In this document: positions 15,040 through 22,465 of the stretch, piece by piece
Numbering within the stretch: the stretch's first letter is position 1
How the letters are laid out: each line of letters begins with the position of its first letter
Source of the DNA: a virus
DNA length: 28,979 nt
IMG/VR virus record: IMGVR_UViG_3300027902_000025
Location: 1 to 28,979 of that record
Reading direction: 5' to 3' (one strand)
Notes under the pieces: generated by a model
The model's database searches: none
What the model saw: only the letters and a program-made list of their open reading frames with translations
What the model was told of the DNA's origin: nothing
Made by a program: the position numbers and the translations under genes

Positions 15040-16650
15040 ATGGCAATCATCGTCAACAAAAAAGGCAAGTCCCACGCTATGGCGCTGGTAAATTCCGGGA
15101 ACGTCGACCGGGGAGATGCCTGGTCGTTTTCAGCAGAGGATGGCAATGCCTTGCTCGGTAAGAACGGCGACAACTGGGGTGAATACGCCAAATGGTTTTT
15201 GGCCGAGGACACGGGCGCCGCGGAACAGACCAAGGACCGGTATAAATATCCCTTCGGTAAAAGCGGGAAGGTTTATCGCAACGGCGTGATAGCGGCAAAA
15301 CAACGCGCGGCGGCACAGGGAGAGACGGACATCGATGCCGCGGCAGATGCGGTTCTTCAGAAGATCGACAAAAAGAAGGAGGCAACCAAAATGTCAGAAC
15401 TCAGTATGAACGATAAATGGGACCTGATAGAAGATGCGCTCTATCCGGACAACGGCAACGGGGCCATACCGACGGGATGGCTTCAGGACATGTATGACGA
15501 CCGCGTGATTGTGAATGAAAGCGGCGATCTCTATGAAATCCCGTATACCATCGACGCAAACAATGTTGTGACGCTCGGCGATCGCAAGGCCGTGCGTGTC
15601 ACCTATGAGGCTATGGCCGAACTCAAGGACATCGAGATATTCGAGGCCGGCACCTACCGAGGCAAGACCTACACGGAAGCGGACCTCGACACCATGGTCA
15701 AGAACTTCAACGAGTTCAAGGCAGAGATCAAGCCGGTGGCCGTGATAGGGCATGACGAGAACCAGGACCTGCTCAAACAATCTGGCCTCTTCTCCGCCGG
15801 CTGGATGGAAAGCCTGAAAAAAATCGGGTCTAAGCTCGTAGCCTCGTTCAAGGACGTGCCGAAAGTGCTGGCCGATTTGATCGGCAAGGGAGCGTTCAAG
15901 CGCATCAGCTCCGAGGTTTACAACGACTATAACGGCAAGGGCCTTGCCCTTCGTCGCGTAGCGATACTGGGGGGAGATATCCCCGAAGTCAAGACCTTGC
16001 AGGACATCGCGGCGCTCTACGCCGAAAAACCGAAAGGTGAAAGTACCTGGATCAATCTCTCTGAGAAAGATCAAAAATCAGCCGCACCCCCGGCGCCCGC
16101 GAAAGCGGCAGGGGACGGCATTAACGTCCCGCCGGACGGCGGAAAGGAGACAAACATGGACGTAACGGAATTATCAGAACAGGTCACAAAACTCACTGAG
16201 ATGATGACCCAGATGCAGGAAGAAGCCAAGGCAAAGGACGCGAAGATCATCGAACTCCAAACCGCCAGCACCGCGGCAGTGACCCGACTTTCCGAAGTGG
16301 AGAAAAACAAGAAGCGGGACGACATCAAGCTCTACCTCAAGGACCGCGTGAAAGACGGCCAGATCTCGCCGGCGCTCGTGACCCTGGGTCTCGAGCGGTT
16401 CATGGAAGGACTCGACGACGCTTCGGTCATGAAGTTCAACGACAAGACCGGAGACCAGACTCCGCTCGCATTCATGAAAAAGTTTTTGAACGCGATCCCG
16501 AAGTGGAGTGTGGTCCGTTTCGGAGAAATAGGGAACCCGGACCAGACCAAAGGCAAGGAAGAGAAGATCGTGGACCGCACACAACTCGCTGAAATGACGC
16601 CGAAGGACCAGGCGGCATTCTTCAAGGCAGGCGGCAAGGTCATCGACTAA
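15040..16650 (+). CDS. Prohead protease-scaffold (Mu I-like) with extra N-terminal domain
   Basis: The ATG at 15040 follows GGAGG (15030-15034). Three regions are visible in the 536 residues. The first, up to about residue 117, has DAWSFSAEDGNALLG and a YKYPFGKSGKVYR block found at the front of other phage head-maturation proteins. The second resembles the Mu I-type protease, with a candidate catalytic pair in VIGHDE and FKRISSE. The third, from residue 373, is a Glu/Lys-rich coiled coil typical of scaffolds. Two internal ATGs with strong ribosome binding sites mark the borders between these regions. The gene follows the portal directly and precedes the coat gene, as expected for capsid maturation. 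Confidence 0.8.
   Translation: MAIIVNKKGKSHAMALVNSGNVDRGDAWSFSAEDGNALLGKNGDNWGEYAKWFLAEDTGAAEQTKDRYKYPFGKSGKVYRNGVIAAKQRAAAQGETDIDAAADAVLQKIDKKKEATKMSELSMNDKWDLIEDALYPDNGNGAIPTGWLQDMYDDRVIVNESGDLYEIPYTIDANNVVTLGDRKAVRVTYEAMAELKDIEIFEAGTYRGKTYTEADLDTMVKNFNEFKAEIKPVAVIGHDENQDLLKQSGLFSAGWMESLKKIGSKLVASFKDVPKVLADLIGKGAFKRISSEVYNDYNGKGLALRRVAILGGDIPEVKTLQDIAALYAEKPKGESTWINLSEKDQKSAAPPAPAKAAGDGINVPPDGGKETNMDVTELSEQVTKLTEMMTQMQEEAKAKDAKIIELQTASTAAVTRLSEVEKNKKRDDIKLYLKDRVKDGQISPALVTLGLERFMEGLDDASVMKFNDKTGDQTPLAFMKKFLNAIPKWSVVRFGEIGNPDQTKGKEEKIVDRTQLAEMTPKDQAAFFKAGGKVID
15391..16650 (+). other. Nested in-frame start: protease-scaffold without N-terminal domain
   Basis: AAGGAGG at 15376-15382 lies 8 bases ahead of an in-frame ATG at 15391 that begins MSELSMNDKWDL. 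Translation from here would give a 419-residue form lacking the first domain. It could be a real alternative product, or a trace of an ancient gene fusion that removed a stop codon. Confidence 0.45.
16156..16650 (+). CDS. Nested scaffold protein (Mu Z-like) in frame with the protease
   Basis: GGAAAGGAG (16141-16149) stands 6 bases before an in-frame ATG at 16156 that begins MDVTELSEQVTKLTEMM. The 164-residue product would contain only the coiled-coil scaffold part. In phage Mu, scaffold protein Z is made from an internal start inside protease gene I, and lambda C/Nu3 works the same way, so this arrangement is very likely functional here. Confidence 0.65.
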   Translation: MDVTELSEQVTKLTEMMTQMQEEAKAKDAKIIELQTASTAAVTRLSEVEKNKKRDDIKLYLKDRVKDGQISPALVTLGLERFMEGLDDASVMKFNDKTGDQTPLAFMKKFLNAIPKWSVVRFGEIGNPDQTKGKEEKIVDRTQLAEMTPKDQAAFFKAGGKVID

Positions 16651-16654
16651 GCAA

Positions 16655-16698
16655 ACACCCTGCACTCGCGCGACGCACTCGTAAACGCTGGGTGCAAG
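16655..16698 (+). repeat. 43-base intergenic element, copy 1
   Basis: This stretch starts ACACCCTGCACTCGCGC and ends CGCTGGGTGCAAG. It matches the reverse complement of 21580-21622 almost base for base. The ends CACCC and GGGTG can pair to a hairpin with one internal mismatch. It lies just upstream of the coat gene. Confidence 0.85.
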
Positions 16699-16758
16699 TC
16701 AATCCTCATAACTTCTCCTCTTGATGGGAGATGAACTTAAACAAGGAGACTTACTCTC

Positions 16759-17919
16759 ATGGCAAACACTTTAACCAACCTGATACCCAGCATGTACGCG
16801 GCGCTGGATATCGTATCGCGCGAACTGATCGGGTTCATCCCGGCGGTCACGCGCAATTCCAGCGCGGAACAGGCCGCTAAAGGCCAGACCATCACCTATC
16901 CGGTGGCTCCTGCGGCGACCGCCGGCGATGTTACTCCCGGTTTGTATGCCGCAGATGAAGGCGACCAGACCATCGGCACCGGGACCATGACCATCAGCAA
17001 GAGCAGGAAAGTGCCTATCCGCTGGAACGGTGAAGAACAGCGGGGCGGCATCAATGCTGGATGGTACGACCAGCTCCTGCAGCAACAGTTCTCCCAGGCC
17101 TTCCGTACGCTGGCAAATGAAATGGAAGGCGACCTGGCAGGTCTCTACACCAAAGCATCCCGGGCACAGGGTTCGGCCGGCACGTCTCCTTTCAACACGG
17201 CGAACGATCTGAGTGACGTTGCCCAGGCAAAGAAAATCATGCAGGACAACGGCGCTCCCATGGGCCAGCTTCGTTGCGTCCTCGGCACCACGGCGGCCGC
17301 CACCATCGGCGGCAAGCAGGCTGTGCTCTTCAAGGTGAACGAATCCGGGACCACGGACCTCCTGCGCGACGGCATCATCGGCAGGTTGGAAGGATTCGGC
17401 TTCGGCGTTTCCGCCGCGGTCAAGAGCGTCGTGAAGGGCACGGGCACCTCATATGTGACCTCCGGATCAACCGCACCGGGCGTGACCGATATCGCGCTCG
17501 TGACCGGCAGCGGCACGGTCCTCGCCGGAGATGTGGTGACGTTCGCGGCCGATTCGAACAACAAGTACGTGATCGGAGTCGGCGTGGCCGCTCCCGGAAC
17601 CATCTCCCTGGCCAAACCCGGCGCGCTCGTCACCATCGCAACGGCGAACGCCATGACCATCGGCAACAACTTTATCGCCAACATGTTTTTTGCCAAAGAG
17701 GCGATCCATCTCGTGACCCGGGCACCTGCAATGCCGATCGGTCCGGATGGCAGGCCTATGGACATGGCGGACGACGTCGTATATGTCACCGATCCGGTCA
17801 GCGGACTGGTCTTCCAGGTGTGCGCATACCGGCAGTACCGGCAACTCAAGTACGAGGTTGCCATTGCCTGGGGCGTTGCGGCGATCAAATCCGAACACAT
17901 CGGCATCCTGCTCGGATAA
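16759..17919 (+). CDS. Major capsid protein, P22 coat-like
   Basis: The 386-residue protein begins MANTLTNLIPSMYAALDIVSREL and continues GQTITYPVAP, matching the N-terminus of P22 gene 5-type coat proteins, which have the HK97 fold. A segment rich in Val, Gly and Ala near residues 230-290 would form the inserted domain of that family, and the protein ends in a strand-rich region. It forms the capsid shell and follows the protease-scaffold gene. The AAGGAG ribosome binding site lies at 16743-16749. A perfect hairpin follows the stop. Confidence 0.85.
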   Translation: MANTLTNLIPSMYAALDIVSRELIGFIPAVTRNSSAEQAAKGQTITYPVAPAATAGDVTPGLYAADEGDQTIGTGTMTISKSRKVPIRWNGEEQRGGINAGWYDQLLQQQFSQAFRTLANEMEGDLAGLYTKASRAQGSAGTSPFNTANDLSDVAQAKKIMQDNGAPMGQLRCVLGTTAAATIGGKQAVLFKVNESGTTDLLRDGIIGRLEGFGFGVSAAVKSVVKGTGTSYVTSGSTAPGVTDIALVTGSGTVLAGDVVTFAADSNNKYVIGVGVAAPGTISLAKPGALVTIATANAMTIGNNFIANMFFAKEAIHLVTRAPAMPIGPDGRPMDMADDVVYVTDPVSGLVFQVCAYRQYRQLKYEVAIAWGVAAIKSEHIGILLG

Positions 17920-17938
17920 CTCTGAGCAATAAAATACA

Positions 17939-17962
17939 CGGAGGGGACTCCGGTCCCCTCCG
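17939..17962 (+). terminator. Perfect 10-bp hairpin after the coat gene
   Basis: CGGAGGGGAC (17939-17948), loop TCCG, GTCCCCTCCG (17953-17962). There is no T-run behind it, and a ribosome binding site follows within six bases, so it may be a partial terminator or a 3'-end hairpin that stabilises abundant coat mRNA. Confidence 0.6.
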
Positions 17963-17981
17963 ATTCTTGAGGAGAAATGAA

Positions 17982-18164
17982 ATGGGAAAGAACAAATTAT
18001 TTGGAAACGAAGAAGAAGAGATAACGCCCGATCCGCCGGAAGAAACGAAACCGGAAGCACCCGGCGCGAAGCTGGTGCGGATGAGCAAGGCCGGAGAGTT
18101 TTCGGACGTGCATCCCGACACCGTGAAGAGCCATGAACAGGCAGGATGGAAAGTCGAGAAGTAA
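17982..18164 (+). CDS. Small acidic protein of the head region
   Basis: GAGGAGA at 17968-17974 sets the ATG at 17982; the frame is open further upstream inside the coat gene, but only as a shadow. The 60-residue product has an acidic, Pro/Glu-rich first half and a short second half, RMSKAGEFSDVHPDTVKSHEQAGWKVE, that resembles the little addiction-like tail found in several head-tail joining proteins of phages. Function is not known; head-tail joining is suggested by position only. Confidence 0.6.
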   Translation: MGKNKLFGNEEEEITPDPPEETKPEAPGAKLVRMSKAGEFSDVHPDTVKSHEQAGWKVEK

Positions 18165-18821
18165 ATGCCCTACTGCGTTAAACAAAATATCCTCGACCTC
18201 GAGATGACCGAAGCGGAGATGCTCACGCTGACGGATGACAAGAAGGTCGGGGCGATTAGCGACAACCAGGTAGTTGCGGCCATTACCAGGGGAGATGCGG
18301 AGATCGATGCCTGCTGCCAGGGCATGTACACGGTGCCGTTCGGCCCGAATTCAGAAGTCATCGGTTCCGATGCAAAAAATTATACCTGCATCATGCCTCA
18401 CGTTGCCGCGGCAATCAATCAACCGATCACCGGCGCGAACTGGGCGACCTACTGGGTGCAGAAAGGATCCGCTGGGGCGGCCTGGGTCCTCGGCACTACC
18501 TACACGGCCATCCCGAATATCGTCATGGGCTGGTCCGCGACCCTTGCGGCATTCAACCTTTATCGCAACCGTCCGAAGCCGGCAACGCTGATAGACCGGT
18601 ATAACAAGGTCATGGCGTGGCTGAAATCCGTGGAGAACGGTGAACGGGCCATCACCGGGACCATGGGAGATTTTTACAGCTATCCGGCCAGCACCACTGA
18701 CGGCACGGTGCAGGAATTCCGCAGGACCATGCGGGACATCGACGGCAACGTGGTCGGGGACATCGGCAGCGTCGGAGAGATCGGCGCTCCCGGAGATTTC
18801 GGAAGAGGGAGGTCCTGGTAA
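18165..18821 (+). CDS. Mu gp36-like (DUF1320) head-tail connector with inserted domain
   Basis: The N-terminus (YCVKQNILDLEMTEAEMLTLTDD, then AITRGDAEIDACCQGMYTVPF) and the C-terminus (NLYRNRP, RYNKVMAWLKSVENGE) match the Mu gp36/DUF1320 family of head-tail connector proteins. Between them, at about residues 72-113, lies a module YTCIMPHVAAAINQP, TGANWATYW, AAWVLGTTY. This short W-rich beta motif recurs in unrelated phage virion proteins and may bind carbohydrate. The start is directly after the upstream stop, without a strong ribosome binding site, so translation is probably coupled. Confidence 0.75.
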   Translation: MPYCVKQNILDLEMTEAEMLTLTDDKKVGAISDNQVVAAITRGDAEIDACCQGMYTVPFGPNSEVIGSDAKNYTCIMPHVAAAINQPITGANWATYWVQKGSAGAAWVLGTTYTAIPNIVMGWSATLAAFNLYRNRPKPATLIDRYNKVMAWLKSVENGERAITGTMGDFYSYPASTTDGTVQEFRRTMRDIDGNVVGDIGSVGEIGAPGDFGRGRSW

Positions 18822-19111
18822 TGCCGCCAAGCATAGTTGAACACAGCGATCTGATGTGGTACATCATCATCCTGCTCGGGATGGGAATCGTCAGCCTGTT
18901 GGTTTATGGCGCGAAACGGGAGCTCCGGAACGTCAGTGCCAATCAGGGCAGTACAACGGAAACATTGGTCCGGATAGCCGATAAACTCGATACTGCAATC
19001 CAAGACGTGCATAAACGGATCGACCAGGTAAAAGAGGACGTTGATGTATTAAAGGGAGAACACCGGGCCCTCCATAAATATTTACCTTCTTCACGGGTGA
19101 AAACAGAATAA
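18821..19111 (+). CDS. Membrane-anchored coiled-coil protein
   Basis: The 96-residue protein has one N-terminal transmembrane segment (WYIIILLGMGIVSLLVYG, about residues 13-30) followed by a heptad-like soluble tail (TLVRIADKLDTAIQDVHKRIDQVKEDVDVLKGE). Such N-in proteins occur next to head-tail genes and can be holin-like or spanin-like. No lipobox is present. It overlaps its neighbours by one base at both ends (TAATG), so it belongs to the assembly operon. Confidence 0.7.
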   Translation: MPPSIVEHSDLMWYIIILLGMGIVSLLVYGAKRELRNVSANQGSTTETLVRIADKLDTAIQDVHKRIDQVKEDVDVLKGEHRALHKYLPSSRVKTE

Positions 19112-19647
19112 TGCAGATGATCGTTTCAATAAAAGGCATCGAAGAGATTCAGGCGGCAATAAACGGTTTTGCTGATCGGATGTCGAACCCGTCCCAACTC
19201 TTGCGCGCCGGCGGCGTGTTAATGCTCGAATCCGTGCAGCGGAACTTCATCGAAGGCGGCAGGCCTGACCGTTGGGTGCCTCTTTCGCAGGTGACCTATC
19301 TGCTCCGGTACCGGGACAAGGCGCGCTTTCGCACCTATTCAAAAGGAGAGAGCAAAGGACGGCTTACCAAGGCCTCGGCTGATAATTTTGTTTCCGGCGG
19401 CGCTGAACCATTGCGGGACAAAGGATTGCTCATGGCATCGATCGCTCCGGCCGAGATGACGGACAAGAGCATCAGCATCGGCACGAACGCTCCCCAGGCG
19501 CAACTATTGAACGACGGCGGACAGGCCAGGGGATTCATCAAAGGATCGCCGATGATTCCAGCCCGGCCGTTTATGATGCTCCAGGACGCGGACCGGGAGA
19601 CGCTCACGAAGATGGCGGGAGATTTTATCATGCGAGGGAAGGAATAA
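19111..19647 (+). CDS. Phage virion morphogenesis protein (Mu G-like tail completion)
   Basis: The 178-residue product has the features of the Mu G/P2 gpS tail-completion family: an N-terminal strand, RAGGVLMLESVQRNFIEGGRPDRWVPLS, then PLRDKGLLMASI, GTNAPQAQLLNDGG and the closing IPARPFMMLQDADRE. Such proteins close the tail or join it to the head. One-base overlap with the upstream gene supports the ATG at 19111. Confidence 0.85.
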   Translation: MQMIVSIKGIEEIQAAINGFADRMSNPSQLLRAGGVLMLESVQRNFIEGGRPDRWVPLSQVTYLLRYRDKARFRTYSKGESKGRLTKASADNFVSGGAEPLRDKGLLMASIAPAEMTDKSISIGTNAPQAQLLNDGGQARGFIKGSPMIPARPFMMLQDADRETLTKMAGDFIMRGKE

Positions 19648-19691
19648 AAGTAAGAAGGAAGAATTAAGAAGGAAGAAAATAAGGTTAAGGA

Positions 19692-20162
19692 ATGAAAAAT
19701 TTATTGTCCAACATACAAGCCCGTTTGAGCGACCAGATCTCTTATCTGCCAATGAGAGACCAAACCCTTCACGCGATATTCATCGTGCCGGATGAAAACG
19801 ATCTGCCTCCGGAAGCGGATTTCCCGTGTTTTGGCCTGAAGGATGGACCGATCTCATACGATATTAAACCCGGGTCCCGTGGAGAAACGCTTGTAGTCAC
19901 GATCATCGGTTACGTCATGCTTCCGGAAAAAGAGGCATCCATCATGGGCAAGGACGAAATTCCGGGCGCGCTGGACCTGATGAACGATGCGAAGAACGCC
20001 CTGGACAATTGGCTGCCGGATGGGTTCAGCTCTGCATATATCGTTGCCGAAACCGCGAGCGTGCGGCTGATCAAAATGGACCCGACGGTTGCGCAGGACC
20101 AGTGGCCGTTCTTGCAGAAAAAAACCGCGACATTCAAATACTGGCGGGAAGTCATTTTATAG
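19692..20162 (+). CDS. Tail terminator candidate
   Basis: This 156-residue soluble protein begins MKNLLSNIQARLSDQI and has alternating strands and helices, with DFPCFGLKDGPI, then ETLVVTIIGYVML and a late ALDLMNDAKNALDNWL helix. It shows no clear family signature. It lies between the Mu G-like morphogenesis gene and the tail tube gene, the usual place of the tail terminator in long-tailed phages, and the fold pattern is compatible with that. The leader upstream (19648-19691) contains two copies of TAAGAAGGAAGAA. Confidence 0.55.
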   Translation: MKNLLSNIQARLSDQISYLPMRDQTLHAIFIVPDENDLPPEADFPCFGLKDGPISYDIKPGSRGETLVVTIIGYVMLPEKEASIMGKDEIPGALDLMNDAKNALDNWLPDGFSSAYIVAETASVRLIKMDPTVAQDQWPFLQKKTATFKYWREVIL

Positions 20163-20173
20163 CGGAGGTGCAT

Positions 20174-20380
20174 ATGGCACGAATAAAATATACAGGCCCG
20201 GTTGACCCGATGCGGATACCGGGAATAGGACCCGTGGGAAAGGATTGGATACCATGCCCTGATAATATCGCGTGGGAGTTTATAAATACAACAGGTTTTG
20301 TCGTTGAACTTGATCAAAAGATTGGATCGCCTGTTGTATCTGATTCTGTAAAAAAGATCAAGGGAGGTGACGACAAATGA
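20174..20380 (+). CDS. Small hypothetical protein before the tail tube gene
   Basis: GGAGGT at 20164-20169 fixes the ATG at 20174; upstream codons of the same frame are shadow. The 68-residue product begins MARIKYTGPVDPMRIPGIGPVGKDW and has a strand-rich centre, DNIAWEFINTTGFVVELDQK. The pattern of short beta strands resembles small head-tail joining or decoration proteins. Its stop overlaps the start of the tail tube gene. Confidence 0.6.
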   Translation: MARIKYTGPVDPMRIPGIGPVGKDWIPCPDNIAWEFINTTGFVVELDQKIGSPVVSDSVKKIKGGDDK

Positions 20381-21552
20381 GCACCGCAACCACAATCGCA
20401 TTCGGCAGGAACACCAAGGTATTCGCCAAGAAAGAGACCACGCCGGGAACCTTAGTCATTCCCGCGACGGGAGACATGATCGTCGTCAACTCCGGCGAGA
20501 TACAGGTCCCGAACCCGACGTTCGTGGACGATAAGGGCGTGCGCGGATCGCGTTCCGATTTCAACCGGTACACGGCTAACATCCCGGGCGCGCCGTTCAA
20601 GCTTCAACGGTATGTCCGGCCATCCGGGGCCACAGGCACAGCGCCGGAAGCGGATTGCGTGTATGAATCCGCACACGGGTTAAAGACCGTGGTTGGGGGC
20701 ACCAGCGTGACCTACAGCCCTTTGGACACGCAGCCGAGTTTTTCACTCTACATAAAAAAAGACCACACGGTCTACGTGGCGGCCGGATGCGTGATCGATA
20801 AATATGTCCTGAAAAAAGACAACAAGGACCTGCTCGAGGTGAGCGACGACGGCAAGGGATTCAATGTGCTCTGGACCGGCACCGGCAGCTTCGGCATCGC
20901 GATCGGCACCACGCCGGCGCCGGGCACCCAGGAAGAATGGCTGGTGGACGATACGAAAAAGTGGTGCGTAGGCTCGCACATCATCTGCGATACCGAACAG
21001 ATGCAGGTCGTGGGCACGGACTGGCAGAGCTCCGCAACGGCCACCAAGATCAAGGTCGCCCGCGGATACAACGGCAGCACTGTGGCCACGCATTTGATCA
21101 ACGCCGTGATCTTGCCGTATCTGCCGACCGGGACCGAAACCGGCGCGCCCCTGGCCGCGCGCGTGGGCACGATGACGATCGCCGCCTCTTCCATCCCGTT
21201 CCTGGACATAGACTTCAACTATGCGAACGCCATTTCCCAGAACGAAGAGGAAGTGACCGGGACCATCACGCCCACGGATTACTTCGAAGGCGACCGCACG
21301 GTCACGGGCACGATGTCGATCTATTTCCGGAAGACGGACCTGAAATGGTTCGCGGATGCGATCCTGCAGACCCGGAAAGCCGTGGTCCTGAATTTCGGAT
21401 CCATCGCCGGCAAGATGGTGCAGATCACCCTGGCGTCCTGCGAATTCGACATGCCGACATATGCCGGAGACAAGGACGTGATGAAGCTCTCGGTGAAGTA
21501 CAAGGCCTTTGCCGTTTCCGGGAATGATGAAGCGACGGTGAAGTTTTTGTAA
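20377..21552 (+). CDS. Tail tube protein of a long-tailed phage
   Basis: The 391-residue protein has the layout of siphovirus tail tube proteins: an N-terminal FGRNTKVFAKKETTPGT block, then PNPTFVDDKGVRGSR, a beta-barrel stretch, a less conserved insert at about 150-245 with KIKVARGYNGSTVATH, and a closing FDMPTYAGDKDVMKLSVKYKAF with the strands of the tube interface. It polymerises into the tail tube. It lies directly before the frameshifted chaperone gene, as in lambda V and G/T. Ribosome binding site AGGGAGGTGA. No sheath gene is present, which supports a non-contractile tail. Confidence 0.8.
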   Translation: MSTATTIAFGRNTKVFAKKETTPGTLVIPATGDMIVVNSGEIQVPNPTFVDDKGVRGSRSDFNRYTANIPGAPFKLQRYVRPSGATGTAPEADCVYESAHGLKTVVGGTSVTYSPLDTQPSFSLYIKKDHTVYVAAGCVIDKYVLKKDNKDLLEVSDDGKGFNVLWTGTGSFGIAIGTTPAPGTQEEWLVDDTKKWCVGSHIICDTEQMQVVGTDWQSSATATKIKVARGYNGSTVATHLINAVILPYLPTGTETGAPLAARVGTMTIAASSIPFLDIDFNYANAISQNEEEVTGTITPTDYFEGDRTVTGTMSIYFRKTDLKWFADAILQTRKAVVLNFGSIAGKMVQITLASCEFDMPTYAGDKDVMKLSVKYKAFAVSGNDEATVKFL

Positions 21553-21559
21553 GCGGAAG

Positions 21560-21650
21560 GGCTTTCCAGCTTGCAAGCTCTCGCACCCAGCGCCACGAGT
21601 GCTTAGCGCGAGTGCAGGGTGTGCAGGCTTGACAGCTTGCCAGATTATCA
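21560..21650. repeat. CTTG-type intergenic repeat cluster 1
   Basis: Short arrays of AGCTTGCAAG, GCTTGACAGCTTGCC fill the 119-base gap after the tail tube gene and surround copy 2 of the 43-base element. The last 21 bases (21623-21643) recur exactly at 23006-23026. Confidence 0.75.
21580..21622 (-). repeat. 43-base intergenic element, copy 2 (inverted)
   Basis: Reads CTCTCGCACCCAGCGCC to GCGCGAGTGCAGGGTGT and is the near-exact reverse complement of 16655-16698. It is embedded in an AGCTTGCAAGCT repeat cluster behind the tail tube gene. Confidence 0.85.
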
Positions 21651-21671
21651 GCCAAGACAAGAAGGAGGACT

Positions 21672-22136
21672 ATGGATCTAACAACACTCAAGAAAAAAAC
21701 ACCGACCACGGCCTGGTTCGATTTTACGGACAATGTCCGGGTGCAGCTCCAGTATGTGGACCCCGCCGAGATCCGCAGGATGGTGCAGGTCTGCACGAAG
21801 ACCGTGAACGGCCGGGAAGAATTCGACCAGGAAAAGGCGCTGGTCGAGATGGCCAAGCGGATCCTGGCCTGGGAAGGATTGACCGTCAAGATCGCTTCCG
21901 GGCTCATGTCGCTCGATATTCCCGAGGGGCAGGAAGAATCGATCGTGCCCTGCACCGAGGTGAACAAACTCGCGCTCCTGAAGGAGAGCTGGGACTTCAA
22001 GCCGTTCGTTGAGAACCGAACAACGCGGCTGGCGGAATTCCGGGCCGTTCAGCAGGAGTCGGAAAGAAAAAACTCGCAGAGTTCGCCGACTGGACCTTCT
22101 TCGGCGGACTCAGTTGCGACGACTGCAAAGCAGTAG
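21672..22136 (+). CDS. Tail assembly chaperone, short form (lambda G analogue)
   Basis: AAGGAGG precedes the ATG. The 154-residue in-frame product begins MDLTTLKKKTPTTAWFDF and contains VQLQYVDPAEIRRM and a helical C-terminal half, which suits a tail assembly chaperone of the lambda gpG kind. At residues 132-134 the mRNA has the slippery heptamer A AAA AAC, after which the zero-frame product continues only with a Ser/Thr-rich stretch (NSQSSPTGPSSADSV) to the stop at 22134-22136. Chaperones of this type bind the tape measure protein during tail assembly. Confidence 0.82.
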   Translation: MDLTTLKKKTPTTAWFDFTDNVRVQLQYVDPAEIRRMVQVCTKTVNGREEFDQEKALVEMAKRILAWEGLTVKIASGLMSLDIPEGQEESIVPCTEVNKLALLKESWDFKPFVENRTTRLAEFRAVQQESERKNSQSSPTGPSSADSVATTAKQ

Positions 22137-22399
22137 AACAGGATGCGGGGGTCCTGCCGCCCTGCAAGACCGAAGAAAGTTGCAACAAGCCGGGCCTGCA
22201 TCCAACGAATATCGAAGTATGGGAGATCTATTGCAGGATCAGCGACCAGATCGAGATGTACCAGGTCAACCAGACCAAGACCCATATCCTGCTCCGGGCG
22301 GAGGCGATCAAGGCGGTGATCGATATCGTCGGTCCCGAGGATCCGCTCGAGACGTTCGACCGGGTGATGCTGGTGCATAAGATCAGGTATCCGGAATGA
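21672..22399 (+). CDS. Tail assembly chaperone, -1 frameshift form (lambda GT analogue)
   Basis: A -1 shift at 22067-22073 carries translation into the frame that ends at TGA 22397-22399. The new C-terminus reads KKLAEFADWTFFGG, then CDDC, CKTEESCNKPGLHP and a VWEIYCRISDQIEMYQ segment, and looks fully coding. The fusion would have 242 residues. The T-like domain has its own cysteines and a NKPGLHP turn found in other phage tail proteins of this position. There is no good start codon for an independent gene in that frame, so frameshifting is the natural explanation. Confidence 0.85.
22067..22109 (+). promoter_or_regulatory. Programmed -1 ribosomal frameshift signal
   Basis: Slippery heptamer AAAAAAC (22067-22073) lies in the correct phase (A AAA AAC). 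A 7-base spacer follows, then GTTCGCCGA (22081-22089) pairing with TCGGCGGAC (22101-22109) in a 9-bp stem with one T-G wobble and an 11-base loop. Confidence 0.88.
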
Positions 22400-22465
22400 A
22401 GCATGATATCCGAAGACGACATCTGGTGTGAACTTGGATGCCCGCCGCAGAGGAGGAAAAGGACG

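Noticed and set aside
20743-21660. Minus-strand open frame of 305 codons
   Set aside because: Antisense shadow of the tail tube gene with Arg/His-rich composition; all supported genes are on the plus strand.
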